A stretch of 64,000 nucleotides of DNA, taken from contig JAAEPW010000986.1 in the NCBI GenBank assembly GCA_024232355.1, forward strand, positions 1 to 64,000. Reading direction: 5' to 3'. Below, in pieces: positions 8,870-18,841 of the stretch (positions within the stretch are counted from its first letter, which is position 1; each line of letters opens with the position of its first letter). A model generated the notes under the pieces. It was given only the letters and a program-made list of their open reading frames with translations. It did no database searches and was not told the DNA's origin. Origin of the DNA: Chloroflexota bacterium (GTDB lineage: Bacteria; Chloroflexota; Anaerolineae; B4-G1). The position numbers were made by a program, and so were the translations under genes.

Positions 8870-10717
8870 CTAACGTCGTCGCTTGTCTCGAATGTCACGA
8901 AATGTGCGGCTTAGTGGCCTTGAACGCAAATATTGTGTTGAAGACTGAATCACCTTGGCCACTGACCTACCTATTGTCTTGGCACCCCAATCTGCTTTGT
9001 GTAATGGATCTGGGTAACCGATGGCCTCAGCAAAGTGGTTGCGTGTCAGGACTGAAAGCAGGTACATCATAACCCGTTGCCCAGGGTTGGTATGCTCTTG
9101 ATCGTGCCAACCATAGACAGAGAACCTACCTAGTTGGGGTGTGTCAATTTTCATCTCAGCCGGACCCTGATCTTTGCCTGGCCAATCCCAGACAGGAGAC
9201 AACAGACGTTCCAAGAATACGACATGCCCCATCATAGGTGTACGCTTGTCCCGCTTTAGAAAGAACTGCCCTAGACTACGGACAAACAGTCGTTCTTGGT
9301 TCACAATGCGTCCCATAATGCCTGCTACTTGTGTTCGATCAGTATCGCCAACCTTCTCACGGTGCAGAGTCATAAAGGCAGAATCGAACTCGATGGTGCA
9401 CCAAGGGGCTGATAGGGTTTCATCAATCAAAGGCAATGTTTCACAAAAGATGCGATCCGTCCAGGGCAAGATACCCACATCCATGTCTTGTAGCTCGGGG
9501 TGAAATCCTGTTTCTAGGCTCACACCAAGAAAGTTGCGCGTCAGGTACCGGGAAGAGGAATCCTTGACAACACCGTAGAAAAGCACCTTGCGTTCCCAGC
9601 AGGCCTCTATAAGGAGACGCATACCTACACCAATTAGGAAACCAAGATCATCCGGAGACATCCAGCGTCGTCGCATCACACCACGTTCATCGGGGGCATC
9701 ATACCGCAGTGCGGAGGAGTCTTTGTTGACAAACAAACGCTCACAGATGTTTTGGAAGAAATCTCTGGTGTAGGCCCACGATTCGTCCACTCGTACTACT
9801 GGTTGATACCCTGGATTGCCCAGCCGTGGTCGTTTTATTACACCACGTTCGACCAAGAATTTGGCGGCTCTTTTGAGATCGTCAAGAGAGACCGCATACT
9901 TTTCACTAAGAGCTTTCAAATCCAACGATTCATCCGGCGCCCGAGACAACTCTTGCACCAAGAATCGGTACAAGTCCATTTTCTTCAAAGAAGGGATTTT
10001 GAAATAGTCTGAAAATGGACGGGAGAGGGCGATGGTAATATCGGCTGGGGTGAGGGCACGGCGATCATAGGGATAACCTTCCAAACCGATATCTCTCTGC
10101 GCTCTCGCCACTGATGCCAAGACCGACGAGGGAGACAAGTCCATCAAGAGAATATGGGGGGCCTCAAGGCGTGAGGATTGAATAGTGTTGTAGGCGAGAA
10201 ATATCTCTGCCAGTTGCATGATCTGTATGTGAACTGATGACAGATTGACCTTTTCCTGCTCCGTCACCAGGAATTGTTCTCCCCCATCCTGGGTTACCTC
10301 ATCCAAGTTGGCAAATGGCACTGGTACCCAAGCGACCATAGACACATCTTGTTCAAGAGACCAACGTTGGTATTGCAGTTGGTGCTTGCTGCCCGAGAAT
10401 GCAATCTGCCCACGCGCGCCATAGGCCCCACCGAAAAAGGTGATCATATCGGAAAAGACCTCACGACGACAGGTGCCGTCAATGGCAATAAAGCTCAAGG
10501 TATCTGTGCCTAGTGTACGCCCGATCTGATCCTGCAGGCGTGCACGAAAGCGTTCATTTTGGAAACGTGCTCCAAAATCACAGATCAATCCCTTGAAGAA
10601 ATCCTGGTAGAAGCGTTCTGTTGCTTCTGCCCGTTCCCGATATAAATCTTCGTACTGCTCTTGGCTTGCTAAGAGAGCATCGTGATATTGTTTTGAGATT
10701 TCCGATATCTTGGACAC
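8870..10717 (-). CDS. nurA: NurA-family nuclease (copy 2)
   Basis: A 615-aa protein with the NurA domain, a manganese-dependent 5'-3' nuclease that works with HerA. The first catalytic acidic motif is FIAIDGTCRR (Asp80). Later motifs include ILLMDLSPSSV (about 195-205) and, near the C-terminus, YGWHDQEHTNPG followed by ADWGAKTIGR. It is longer than the usual 350-450 aa; a winged-helix-like insert lies near 260-310 (SEKYAVSLDDLKRAAKFLVERGVIKRP). The start is GTG with AGGAAC 5 nt upstream. It precedes herA copy 2. Confidence 0.88.
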   Translation of the reverse strand: MSKISEISKQYHDALLASQEQYEDLYRERAEATERFYQDFFKGLICDFGARFQNERFRARLQDQIGRTLGTDTLSFIAIDGTCRREVFSDMITFFGGAYGARGQIAFSGSKHQLQYQRWSLEQDVSMVAWVPVPFANLDEVTQDGGEQFLVTEQEKVNLSSVHIQIMQLAEIFLAYNTIQSSRLEAPHILLMDLSPSSVLASVARAQRDIGLEGYPYDRRALTPADITIALSRPFSDYFKIPSLKKMDLYRFLVQELSRAPDESLDLKALSEKYAVSLDDLKRAAKFLVERGVIKRPRLGNPGYQPVVRVDESWAYTRDFFQNICERLFVNKDSSALRYDAPDERGVMRRRWMSPDDLGFLIGVGMRLLIEACWERKVLFYGVVKDSSSRYLTRNFLGVSLETGFHPELQDMDVGILPWTDRIFCETLPLIDETLSAPWCTIEFDSAFMTLHREKVGDTDRTQVAGIMGRIVNQERLFVRSLGQFFLKRDKRTPMMGHVVFLERLLSPVWDWPGKDQGPAEMKIDTPQLGRFSVYGWHDQEHTNPGQRVMMYLLSVLTRNHFAEAIGYPDPLHKADWGAKTIGRSVAKVIQSSTQYLRSRPLSRTFRDIRDKRRR

Positions 10718-10791
10718 AGTTAGTTCCTATGTTACCTTTCAAATCTAGCACTGCATTTGGGTTAGGCCTATCCTACAAAATTCTTGCTTGA

Positions 10792-10830
10792 TGTGCAAGG
10801 ATTTTTGCACACGGGCAACCCCTTGTTGCC
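10792..10830. promoter_or_regulatory. Two adjacent hairpins upstream of nurA copy 2
   Basis: The gap between the sacsin-like gene and nurA copy 2 holds two stems: TGTGCAA/TTGCACA (10792-10798 with 10805-10811) and GGCAAC/GTTGCC (10814-10819 with 10825-10830). There is no U-tract, so these are not a standard terminator. They may mark an attenuation or RNA-processing point setting the level of the last HerA-NurA pair. Confidence 0.4.
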
Positions 10831-10853
10831 TCCGGATCGTCTGGAATAGAATA

Positions 10854-13800
10854 TCATTGCTTCTTCAAGTCAACGATCGAACGTCTTTTGGAAGTGGCAA
10901 GTTCTTCCTCAAGCGATGATACGGCTCGCCAACCACCATCATATAGGAATCGGTTCACTTTGTTAGCAGGGTTATGAATTGGATAGACCTGGGATTCTTC
11001 ACCCTCAGCGTTTTCGACTACATATAGCCAGTACCGGTTGCCAAGCTTTTGAGCCTTCTTAAATTGTGTGCCGGTTAGACCGACACCCATCTTGCCCCAC
11101 TCGTTTGCCGTCGATTTTACCTCGATGTACCGTGCTACTTGACCAAACTCATCCAATGACTCGATATCGTAGCCAGGGTGTTCGTGTGGCATTTCCTTTG
11201 GTATGCGACCAGCCTCTTTCTCAAAGGCAAGCACTCTATCTACACCTGCACGGTCGATTCTTCTGATTCTTTCAATGTCAACCCCTTTTTCATCCTCGTC
11301 TTTTTCCTCATCCTGGTCGGACTCGTCGGTAAAGAATACATACGTAGCTAGGCGACCTTGAATCTTTTTCTTCGTGGATGGCTTGTCGCCCTTTGTCTGA
11401 TCACCATCGCCCCGTGGTGCTCTACTTGGGAGCTCAACGTCGTCGCCTTTTGTAGTATCGACCTCATCCGCATCTGGTGTAGGCGTCTCAACATCTCCCT
11501 CTCCATCTTCCCTGCCAAGGCCTATGTCGTCGACCAAGTCGGTACCTCCAGGAGCTATTGCGACACTGTCTGGGACCGCCTGGTACCCCAAGGTCTGTAG
11601 CGGAGCAAAGCCCAACTCACTGAGCTCTTGCTCTGCGCTCTCCATGGAATCACTACGCAGCACCTCTTTGATTCCCGGTGCAATCTGTCCGGCTTCGCCG
11701 AGTGGATTCAGGGCATACGCCAATTCACGCGCGATGGCTGCCCAAGAGATGTTGGCATTACCTACAAAGTAGATGCACTCATCCTCTGGGTCAAAGTAGG
11801 CTAGAGTATCCTCCGCTGGCGACGTGTCGGTACGATTATATGCCTTGATCGTATAAGTGAGCACAAGCCTTTGGGCGCGATACGGTTCAAGTCTCTCCAA
11901 CAGATATTGCTCCCAATTTCCGTTCTTCTGAGCTGCTAGCACGCGTGCAATGAGGTGAGATCGGTTCTTCAATCGGTTCTGCAAGTCGTTGGAGAAAGCT
12001 GGATCGACGCACTCGACAAGCTCAGTCGTTACAGCTTGGCTCAAGGGGAGAACACCAGCAGCTTTCATAGCCTGCCATGCGCCCTGAGGTCGCGGTATTG
12101 CATTGTGTTGCAAAAAGGTTCCAAATTTTTCCTTGAGCCCAGGACGATCCTCGAAGTACATCCGCCTAGGAGAATTGAGTAGTTTACGATCATCAGGAAT
12201 CACTTTGACATCCCAGAGTCCCGAAAGCGCATCTTCCAGTATCTCTTCGTGTTCTAGAGCATCATCCAGTATGCTCCAACATTGCATCAAAACATTGTAC
12301 ACATCGTCATCCAACGACTTGTTACTTCCATACTCCTCGCTAATCTCCAGCAACACCTCAATGGCATCCTCGGGCTCAGGAGAGTCCTTCACATCCAGCT
12401 GGTCTAGCAACCTCCCGTATGCTCTAAACTCATCGCTTAGTCGAAAGCGATACTTGCCAAAAGGATGTTCGCCCCAAAATACCTTACGGGGATGCACATA
12501 TTGATCCCCTTCTAGAAGCAAGCAAGCGGCATCCTTCAGAATCGCTATTTCCGGAGCATTAACTCTTTTGTCATCATTTAGAAAAGTATATACTTGCTTA
12601 TTCAGTCCAAAATCGCTGTTCTTGACAGCTTGCAGGAGGTGACGAACAACCTGTGTCGTCTCGGGTTCGCCGGGGATCTCCAGGAACTTCATAAACGCTG
12701 TGGTTCTCCCTTGTTGAGGAACGTCCAGAAAGCGAGCTTGTGTAGCAAACAAGTGTCGGCGGAAAACATCGTAGACTTTGACAGGTTCATACCACTGTTG
12801 AGCATCGCCTTCTGCTGGTAGCCAAGCCATCTGTCTCAGTCGTGCAAACCTGTGCTGTTGATGTTCGAAAGCTCGACTCCACTCGATACCTATCTTAGTA
12901 AAGATCTGCTGGATTACTTTACTCCGGTATTCATCGGGTGGTTGCACAACAATTCCAGCGATTCGTGCAATGATCATCTCCGGCCGTGGCACATCGGTGA
13001 CCCCCAGCCATTTGAACAATTCCTTGACGGCCTCTTGGTTGTGTTCGGGGATGGAAGCTATGGAAACATGATCATCTCCAAGGATATCGGCAACAAGCTC
13101 GCAATCGAAATAAACAGCCCCAGGTGTTCGGAAGCGACCATCGGTGCACTCAACAATGGGGCAGAAAGAAAGCACCTCCCGAGCCGTATAGTTATCTCGT
13201 ATCTTGCCCAGGTTTTCTGCCAGGATCATGGTCAACTCTCTGCAGGCTCGCTCACTCACACCTTTGTCAGATTCGAAAGCTCGTGGGACGTGCTCGATGA
13301 CATAGGTCTCAAGTGTCAGCACACTTGCATCTAATTCCTTTGTTAGAAAATCCCCGCACCTTTCAACCACTCGTGGATCGACCACATTCGTCAACTGAAG
13401 TCGATCTTGAAAACCTCCAGGAATCACCAGATGGCCAGATGAGTAAAGTTCATCGCCTGACGGCCAGACACTCAGGTGCTGGAGTCTCTTCACGTTCTGC
13501 GGGTCTGAGCGGACTTGTGCGGGTCGCTCCGCGAACCAATAGAGTAAATCAACAAACTGTTTTGGCGAGCCTTTCCAGATCGATTGCAAATCGTCCGGGC
13601 TCGATGTCTCGAGGATATCAAGGGCATCTGTCACGCCGAACTCGGGCACCAAACCCAATATGGCTTTTGGATTGTCGTCTGCTGCAAAGATCGCACTAGG
13701 CTCCAGGAGATCGAACGCGATACGAATGTCTGATCCTGCTTTCCTCAAATCATCTGGAGAACACAACCAACCGTCAACAGAGCAGGCAATAGCGCAGGTT

Positions 13801-15332
13801 CCTAACCCTTCCTGTGTGGGTGAACGAGAGAGGAGAAGGTCAATTTCATTTGAGAGGATTTCTCGGTTGTCGATTGACTGAATCCAGTTAGGGGCATCCT
13901 CTAGGCGCATAGTCCTGTCTAATCCTGCACCTTTCAGGCCCTGGGCCAGATCCTCAGCACTGAGGTACTTGACACCCACCTCCCGGTCTCTTAGGACGTT
14001 TGAATATGGTGTGAGGTCAGGATGGACGATATCCAAATTGAGTTTTTCCAGAACTGGAAGACAGGGTTCCTCCTTGTCTCTGCTTTGGAGCAAACACACC
14101 TGAGCAGATTGCTGCCAACGCTCTCGGGAAGTATAGACCAGCGGTAATCGACCTACCAGACGTTTCATTTCGTGCCAAAATGATTGAAGGACACTTTCCT
14201 TGCTTCCGTTTTCCGCATCCCTCGCCAGTTCTCTGACGTCATCCAGCAACTGCCACAGGCCTTTATGTTCCAGAATCTCTGGAAGATCAGGCAAGGCCCG
14301 CGCCACTGCACGAGCGGCGGCCTGAACGGCTGATGCGTTCCACTCGCCTTGATAATCCTGCTCAAAAAGGATCCGTTTGCGGTCGGAGGATGGATAAAAG
14401 TCAGCGTTGATGTGCAAAGGCAGTCCAATCGGATGTTGGGTAGGCAGATAGGCATGGAAAAAGCCTTGGATATTGCCACTTTCAACGTCGACTTTAGGAA
14501 TGGCAACGATGACCTTTGAGCTTCGTTTCTCTTCAATTTGGCCGCCAACCCTGGAACGGATATCTTTTGCCTTTTCATCAAAGTCACTATGAAACAGATG
14601 CCAGTGACTGACACTGGTGTCATCTTTGCTCTTCTCTTCAATGAGAATCTCGTCTTTTTCCTGGATCCGTTCGATCTCCTTGACCGTGTGGCCGTTATGC
14701 TTGAGCTTGACCTGCGACAGGTTACGAAGAAAAAGCAGTGAACTCGGTAGTGCACGCTCAAGTTCGTTCAATAGGGTCGTTACCTGCTTGGAGTTCATTG
14801 GTTCGACTCCAAGCTCCTTCCGAATTCCTGTATCTGCGTCCATCGCCCACGGAAATCGAAAACGTGTGCCGACCATGTTACCTATGGGTTGTTGCACCTT
14901 GATACGGCGCTCGGTCACTTGCTCTGGGCAGATAATCCAATGCCGACCCTTTGACATGACCTCTGGCTGATCTGTGATCTGATACACGGCGATGAACCCA
15001 ATGCCAAACGCCCCAGTTGTATTACTCTGCCGTCGCTTGTCGCCGCTCGCAGTCAACCGAAAGCGATGGAAATCACAACGATATCCCTTGTCTGGTTCAC
15101 GTAACCAAGGGCAATCCGAGTGCTGCATATGTTCGCAGTCTGAAAAGACTCCGTCGTTCTCGACAACGAGCGCGTCATCACATACGTCGAAGATGATCTC
15201 TGTAGCGCCAGGGACATCATCCGCATTCTGGATCAGTTCGTTCGCTAATGTTATGTAGCCCCGAAGATCTCGAAGTTGTCCATTCAAGAAGCCAAGATAT
15301 TCGACTCCTAATGAAAGATAACCTTCTTCCAT
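10854..15332 (-). CDS. Giant sacsin-type GHKL ATPase with C-terminal DUF3883 nuclease-like domain
   Basis: The 1492-aa protein opens with a sacsin/Hsp90-like GHKL ATPase: NELIQNADD (the Asn of the N box), DALVVENDGVFSD (G1-like) and TGAFGIGFIAVYQ (G2 loop). The long middle is helical without recognisable domains. An acidic, low-complexity linker (about 1290-1390) precedes a DUF3883 domain at about 1395-1480, where YIEVKSTANEW carries the ExK of a PD-(D/E)XK-like fold. Such ATPase-DUF3883 proteins recur in defence loci. The ATG at 15332 has GGAG 8 nt upstream and is preferred to the GTG at 15350, which overlaps the previous stop codon. A sensor or restriction component is likely. Confidence 0.85.
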   Translation of the reverse strand: MEEGYLSLGVEYLGFLNGQLRDLRGYITLANELIQNADDVPGATEIIFDVCDDALVVENDGVFSDCEHMQHSDCPWLREPDKGYRCDFHRFRLTASGDKRRQSNTTGAFGIGFIAVYQITDQPEVMSKGRHWIICPEQVTERRIKVQQPIGNMVGTRFRFPWAMDADTGIRKELGVEPMNSKQVTTLLNELERALPSSLLFLRNLSQVKLKHNGHTVKEIERIQEKDEILIEEKSKDDTSVSHWHLFHSDFDEKAKDIRSRVGGQIEEKRSSKVIVAIPKVDVESGNIQGFFHAYLPTQHPIGLPLHINADFYPSSDRKRILFEQDYQGEWNASAVQAAARAVARALPDLPEILEHKGLWQLLDDVRELARDAENGSKESVLQSFWHEMKRLVGRLPLVYTSRERWQQSAQVCLLQSRDKEEPCLPVLEKLNLDIVHPDLTPYSNVLRDREVGVKYLSAEDLAQGLKGAGLDRTMRLEDAPNWIQSIDNREILSNEIDLLLSRSPTQEGLGTCAIACSVDGWLCSPDDLRKAGSDIRIAFDLLEPSAIFAADDNPKAILGLVPEFGVTDALDILETSSPDDLQSIWKGSPKQFVDLLYWFAERPAQVRSDPQNVKRLQHLSVWPSGDELYSSGHLVIPGGFQDRLQLTNVVDPRVVERCGDFLTKELDASVLTLETYVIEHVPRAFESDKGVSERACRELTMILAENLGKIRDNYTAREVLSFCPIVECTDGRFRTPGAVYFDCELVADILGDDHVSIASIPEHNQEAVKELFKWLGVTDVPRPEMIIARIAGIVVQPPDEYRSKVIQQIFTKIGIEWSRAFEHQQHRFARLRQMAWLPAEGDAQQWYEPVKVYDVFRRHLFATQARFLDVPQQGRTTAFMKFLEIPGEPETTQVVRHLLQAVKNSDFGLNKQVYTFLNDDKRVNAPEIAILKDAACLLLEGDQYVHPRKVFWGEHPFGKYRFRLSDEFRAYGRLLDQLDVKDSPEPEDAIEVLLEISEEYGSNKSLDDDVYNVLMQCWSILDDALEHEEILEDALSGLWDVKVIPDDRKLLNSPRRMYFEDRPGLKEKFGTFLQHNAIPRPQGAWQAMKAAGVLPLSQAVTTELVECVDPAFSNDLQNRLKNRSHLIARVLAAQKNGNWEQYLLERLEPYRAQRLVLTYTIKAYNRTDTSPAEDTLAYFDPEDECIYFVGNANISWAAIARELAYALNPLGEAGQIAPGIKEVLRSDSMESAEQELSELGFAPLQTLGYQAVPDSVAIAPGGTDLVDDIGLGREDGEGDVETPTPDADEVDTTKGDDVELPSRAPRGDGDQTKGDKPSTKKKIQGRLATYVFFTDESDQDEEKDEDEKGVDIERIRRIDRAGVDRVLAFEKEAGRIPKEMPHEHPGYDIESLDEFGQVARYIEVKSTANEWGKMGVGLTGTQFKKAQKLGNRYWLYVVENAEGEESQVYPIHNPANKVNRFLYDGGWRAVSSLEEELATSKRRSIVDLKKQ

Positions 15333-15349
15333 TACGCACTCTCCATACA

Positions 15350-16519
15350 CTATGCTCGGACTCTAGGCAAGCGTGGTATTCGTTCCTGCGTATAACTGGG
15401 ACAAAACGTACGGGAATCGCATCTAGTGCAAGTGTTTTCGTCCGTGGCATTTTTCTCCCAGGTGGATAGCACCCGACCAACTTGTAACTCTTTTCCTCTA
15501 CAGGTCTCAATTCGGGCGACGACCTCGTCGAAGGAGTGAAGGGCAGTTTGGACTGTGCTGGGATCAATCTCTACGATGCGCAGTGCACGTCGCAAGCGGA
15601 AATCAAGAGGGAGTGGGGGAGGGTCTTCGCCCCTGCGCCAGGCACTGATCAACTCTGCCGTCTCGCTACCAATCTCTGGAATGATGTCTGTTCCCCCAGC
15701 CTGGATCTCTCGACGAAGCTCTATCAAATCGTCTTGGGTAGGCAAAAGCTCGTTGAGGTAGATGATCGCACCAGCGACAATGGGCAAGCTATCTTGGTGA
15801 CGATTCCGCAGATGGGCGTAGGTTTGCACTTGCCAGGCGTAGATGTCCCAGTAATTTGGTCCCTCTGCTCCCTCCACGTGCACGGGAGGTCGGCGCATAC
15901 CTTTGTAGTCGATGATGATCTCAAATTGGCCAGGTGGGTCTTGCGGAACCGCATCGAGGATGATCTGCACCAACAAATTGTCTTGCAATGCAGGTTCCGC
16001 AAGCTCAACGTGGGTGATGACGTCGATCACGCCGACCATCTCGTAGCGATCGGCCTCTCGGAAGCGATAGCGTTCCGCGATCAGGTCCAAAGGCAGTGAT
16101 CGTGCGCCTGTCAGACGTACCTCAGCTCGATGAATCAACGGAAAGAGAAATGGCCCCAGGTCGTTGATCGCGGCTGTGGCACGGGCATCGCCCAAGCGCT
16201 CCAGACGTTCGTCCCAGGGAAAAAGACGCTGCGCGGCCAACCTTCGTTTGACCAGTTCGCAGATTTCGTCTATACGCTCCTGTGGCCAGGGAGGGAGATC
16301 GTTCTGTTCAGCTTCTCGCGCAACGTGATACTGGCGATAGGCTTCTTCCAACACGCTATGGATGAATTGACCGAACCACATCTGGACCGGGCGAGAGGCA
16401 GGCAAGTTACCAATCCGTGTGTACCGGTATTGGAGACCGCAGCGTAAGAACCCCAACAAATCGCCTGTGAGACTGTAAGAAGGCAGAGCATAAACAGAAG
16501 GTCGTTTGGACAGTTGCAT
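15350..16519 (-). CDS. RecB/Cas4-like PD-(D/E)XK nuclease with Fe-S cluster
   Basis: The 389-aa protein looks like the nuclease half of an AddAB-type enzyme. An early cysteine in FLRCGLQYRYTR (about 27) and a C-terminal cluster CTRCDSRTFC (about 370-380) match the four-cysteine Fe-S arrangement of Cas4/AddB nucleases. The catalytic core is IIIDYKG (about 200) with the following QVQTYAHL (QxxxY) motif. It lies directly downstream of a UvrD-like helicase (9 nt) and upstream of the sacsin-like gene, suggesting a helicase-nuclease complex. The GTG at 16522 immediately before the chosen ATG is an alternative start. Confidence 0.88.
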   Translation of the reverse strand: MQLSKRPSVYALPSYSLTGDLLGFLRCGLQYRYTRIGNLPASRPVQMWFGQFIHSVLEEAYRQYHVAREAEQNDLPPWPQERIDEICELVKRRLAAQRLFPWDERLERLGDARATAAINDLGPFLFPLIHRAEVRLTGARSLPLDLIAERYRFREADRYEMVGVIDVITHVELAEPALQDNLLVQIILDAVPQDPPGQFEIIIDYKGMRRPPVHVEGAEGPNYWDIYAWQVQTYAHLRNRHQDSLPIVAGAIIYLNELLPTQDDLIELRREIQAGGTDIIPEIGSETAELISAWRRGEDPPPLPLDFRLRRALRIVEIDPSTVQTALHSFDEVVARIETCRGKELQVGRVLSTWEKNATDENTCTRCDSRTFCPSYTQERIPRLPRVRA

Positions 16520-16528
16520 CACGTCACC

Positions 16529-18838
16529 TCAGATTTCTATGAACGGAACGGCACCATCCCAATGACAGCATTCGCTTCGATCCCAACCCGTCGCTACATT
16601 GAGTATGTTCCCGCCGGGCATCGTTCTGCGAAGCCCTACCAGTAGCAATACCTCTTGAGGGCGACTGTAGGCCACAAAGAACTGGCGGAAAAGATCATCA
16701 AACGCGCGATCGACGGCCGTTCTTTGAGGGGCACCCAAGTCAGTATGGGGACGCAACAACTCTTCCAGGGTATGAGATCGGCCACCATTCACAGGAAAAC
16801 GCTTGAACCGGTGGGCAGGGTGGTTTGTCTTAAAGTCTGATCCTACATCCACGATCATCAGCGGAAACTCTAATCCCTTGGACTGGTGGATGGAGAGAAT
16901 ACTTAGACGATCACGCGGGAAAGTCTCCATCAAGTCCTCGTTGACCTTGATAGTGCCCGCGGCAATTGGCCCCAGGAAATCACGCAGCAGTTCCTTGACC
17001 GAGGCGTCGGACAAACCCTGGTTATTTGGATCAGTGACCACACGTCCTGAGAATTTGCCTACCTGCTCACAGGAGGACACCTGCCGAGTGAAAACCTCCA
17101 GATAGATCTGACCTTCAGGATCATCGTGTAGTTCGGGGAAAAAGTGAACCAATCCGTAGATCAGGTCCAAGATCGGCACGGAACGTGGCCACGTCCAGCC
17201 TTGGCGTTGTGGATCTCGCTCCGCCCAGCCGATGGCAAAGTTGAGCAAACCCTCGGGGGCATCTTCGGACTCGGCGAAACCGATCGCCTGGTCACGCCAG
17301 GCGTGGAACATGTTCTGGATACTTGTACTCACTCCACTTGTCTGATCCTCAATCACCCCACCCGGATCAAGGCACTCGAGTAGGAACCCACCAAACCGGG
17401 CCACGATGGGGATGCCCGTCAGGTCCTGTCCGCGAGGATTGAATACCTCAATACCTTCGTGCTCGAGATCCTGGCGCAGAAGTAAGGGCAAGCGGGGTTT
17501 GCCGCTGGAGTTGAACTCTCGTGGACTGCTACACAGCAGGGAACAATCCCCCAGATCGCCACCAGCGGGGTTGCTTTGAACGATGGCACCGTTGGGGAGT
17601 GTGTATCCCTCGCCACGGAAGACCTGATGGATAAAATCGGAGAGGTCGCGAGACAGAGTTTCCACATTGTCGCGGAACATGCCCAGTATCGGCACTCCTG
17701 TTTCGGCGGAGGGACCGTAGAGCAACTTGGGCTTTTCCGCGACTCGCACAGCTTGATAGCCATCATCTAATCGAGCATAATCGTTCACAAAGTCGACAAT
17801 GGCATGGGTCGAACGGTAGTTAATGTTGAGAAAGATCGGCTCGATTTCTCGTTCAAAGGTACGCTGGTAGCGCTGGGCAAAATCTCGGAACAAGCTCACG
17901 GTGGCGCCTCGGAAACGATAGAGGCTTTGGTCATCATCGCCGACCACATTCAATGCCCCGTGGCAAGCTTGCGCCATCTCAAAGTAGATGCTTTCCTGCA
18001 GCAAGTTGGTGTCTTGGTACTCGTCCACCAGGATGACTTGGAGTTGTTCTAAGAACTCGCCTAGCTGATGCACCCACAGACGATTGAGCATTTCCTGTTC
18101 AAGCAGCGCAAAGTCCAGCATTCCTCGCTCCTGGAGACCGGCGTGGTAGTCGTTGAGAGCGGCATCTACGAGTTGGATGGCATTCTGTTGAGCAGGTTGT
18201 GCATCAGCCACAAAGGTTGGCCAATTTACCTGATCTTGAAAGCGACGCTGCCAGATTTCCTGGAGAATATTGTTCTTGGCGCCGATGTTCCAGCCCCACT
18301 TGCCGCCCCCCCTGATTTGGAGCAGAAAGTTGTCCAGGTCATCGTCCCGGTAGCGACCGCCGCCAAACAACCCTTCTCGAAGCAAAAGTGTTTTGGATAC
18401 AAAATCATCCACCAACACCGGCGGCTGGTCACCAGGCTCACGGTACTGACGCAGCACCTGCTCGCAGATGCTATCTATGGTGCCGGTGGTGATTTGGTTG
18501 ATGTCCACGTTCGCCAGTTGGGCTTGAATTTCCGGAGGGATTTCCGAATCGGCCTGGAGAGTCTCCAGCAGGCGAAAACCCCAGCCGAGGATCCGGGAAC
18601 GCAGCTCTGCGGCGGCCTTGACGGTGAAGGTGGTGGCCAGGATACCCTGGGGCGGGACATCATCGACCAGGATGAGCTTGAGAATACGAAGAGAGAGGCA
18701 GGTGGTCTTACCTGTGCCAGGACCGGCGACGATGAAGAGCGGTTCGCCAGGACCAGCTTCGATAGCGTCACGTTGCTCAGAGTTGGGCCTCGGACGGAAT
18801 GTATTATAGGCTTGGTAGAACCTGTCGATGCTGATCAT
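16529..18838 (-). CDS. UvrD/Rep/PcrA-type SF1 helicase
   Basis: A 769-aa superfamily 1A helicase: N-terminal RPNSEQRDAI, Walker A GPGTGKTT (39-46), VDEYQDTN (motif II, about 270), GDDDQSLYRFRG (motif III), LSIHQSKGLEFP (motif V) and FFVAYSRPQEVL in the place of motif VI. It has no fused nuclease domain; the next gene supplies one, giving an AddA/AddB-like pair. Ribosome-binding site GGAGAG; the 3-nt gap to the upstream gene indicates co-translation. Confidence 0.93.
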   Translation of the reverse strand: MISIDRFYQAYNTFRPRPNSEQRDAIEAGPGEPLFIVAGPGTGKTTCLSLRILKLILVDDVPPQGILATTFTVKAAAELRSRILGWGFRLLETLQADSEIPPEIQAQLANVDINQITTGTIDSICEQVLRQYREPGDQPPVLVDDFVSKTLLLREGLFGGGRYRDDDLDNFLLQIRGGGKWGWNIGAKNNILQEIWQRRFQDQVNWPTFVADAQPAQQNAIQLVDAALNDYHAGLQERGMLDFALLEQEMLNRLWVHQLGEFLEQLQVILVDEYQDTNLLQESIYFEMAQACHGALNVVGDDDQSLYRFRGATVSLFRDFAQRYQRTFEREIEPIFLNINYRSTHAIVDFVNDYARLDDGYQAVRVAEKPKLLYGPSAETGVPILGMFRDNVETLSRDLSDFIHQVFRGEGYTLPNGAIVQSNPAGGDLGDCSLLCSSPREFNSSGKPRLPLLLRQDLEHEGIEVFNPRGQDLTGIPIVARFGGFLLECLDPGGVIEDQTSGVSTSIQNMFHAWRDQAIGFAESEDAPEGLLNFAIGWAERDPQRQGWTWPRSVPILDLIYGLVHFFPELHDDPEGQIYLEVFTRQVSSCEQVGKFSGRVVTDPNNQGLSDASVKELLRDFLGPIAAGTIKVNEDLMETFPRDRLSILSIHQSKGLEFPLMIVDVGSDFKTNHPAHRFKRFPVNGGRSHTLEELLRPHTDLGAPQRTAVDRAFDDLFRQFFVAYSRPQEVLLLVGLRRTMPGGNILNVATGWDRSECCHWDGAVPFIEI

Positions 18839-18841
18839 AGA

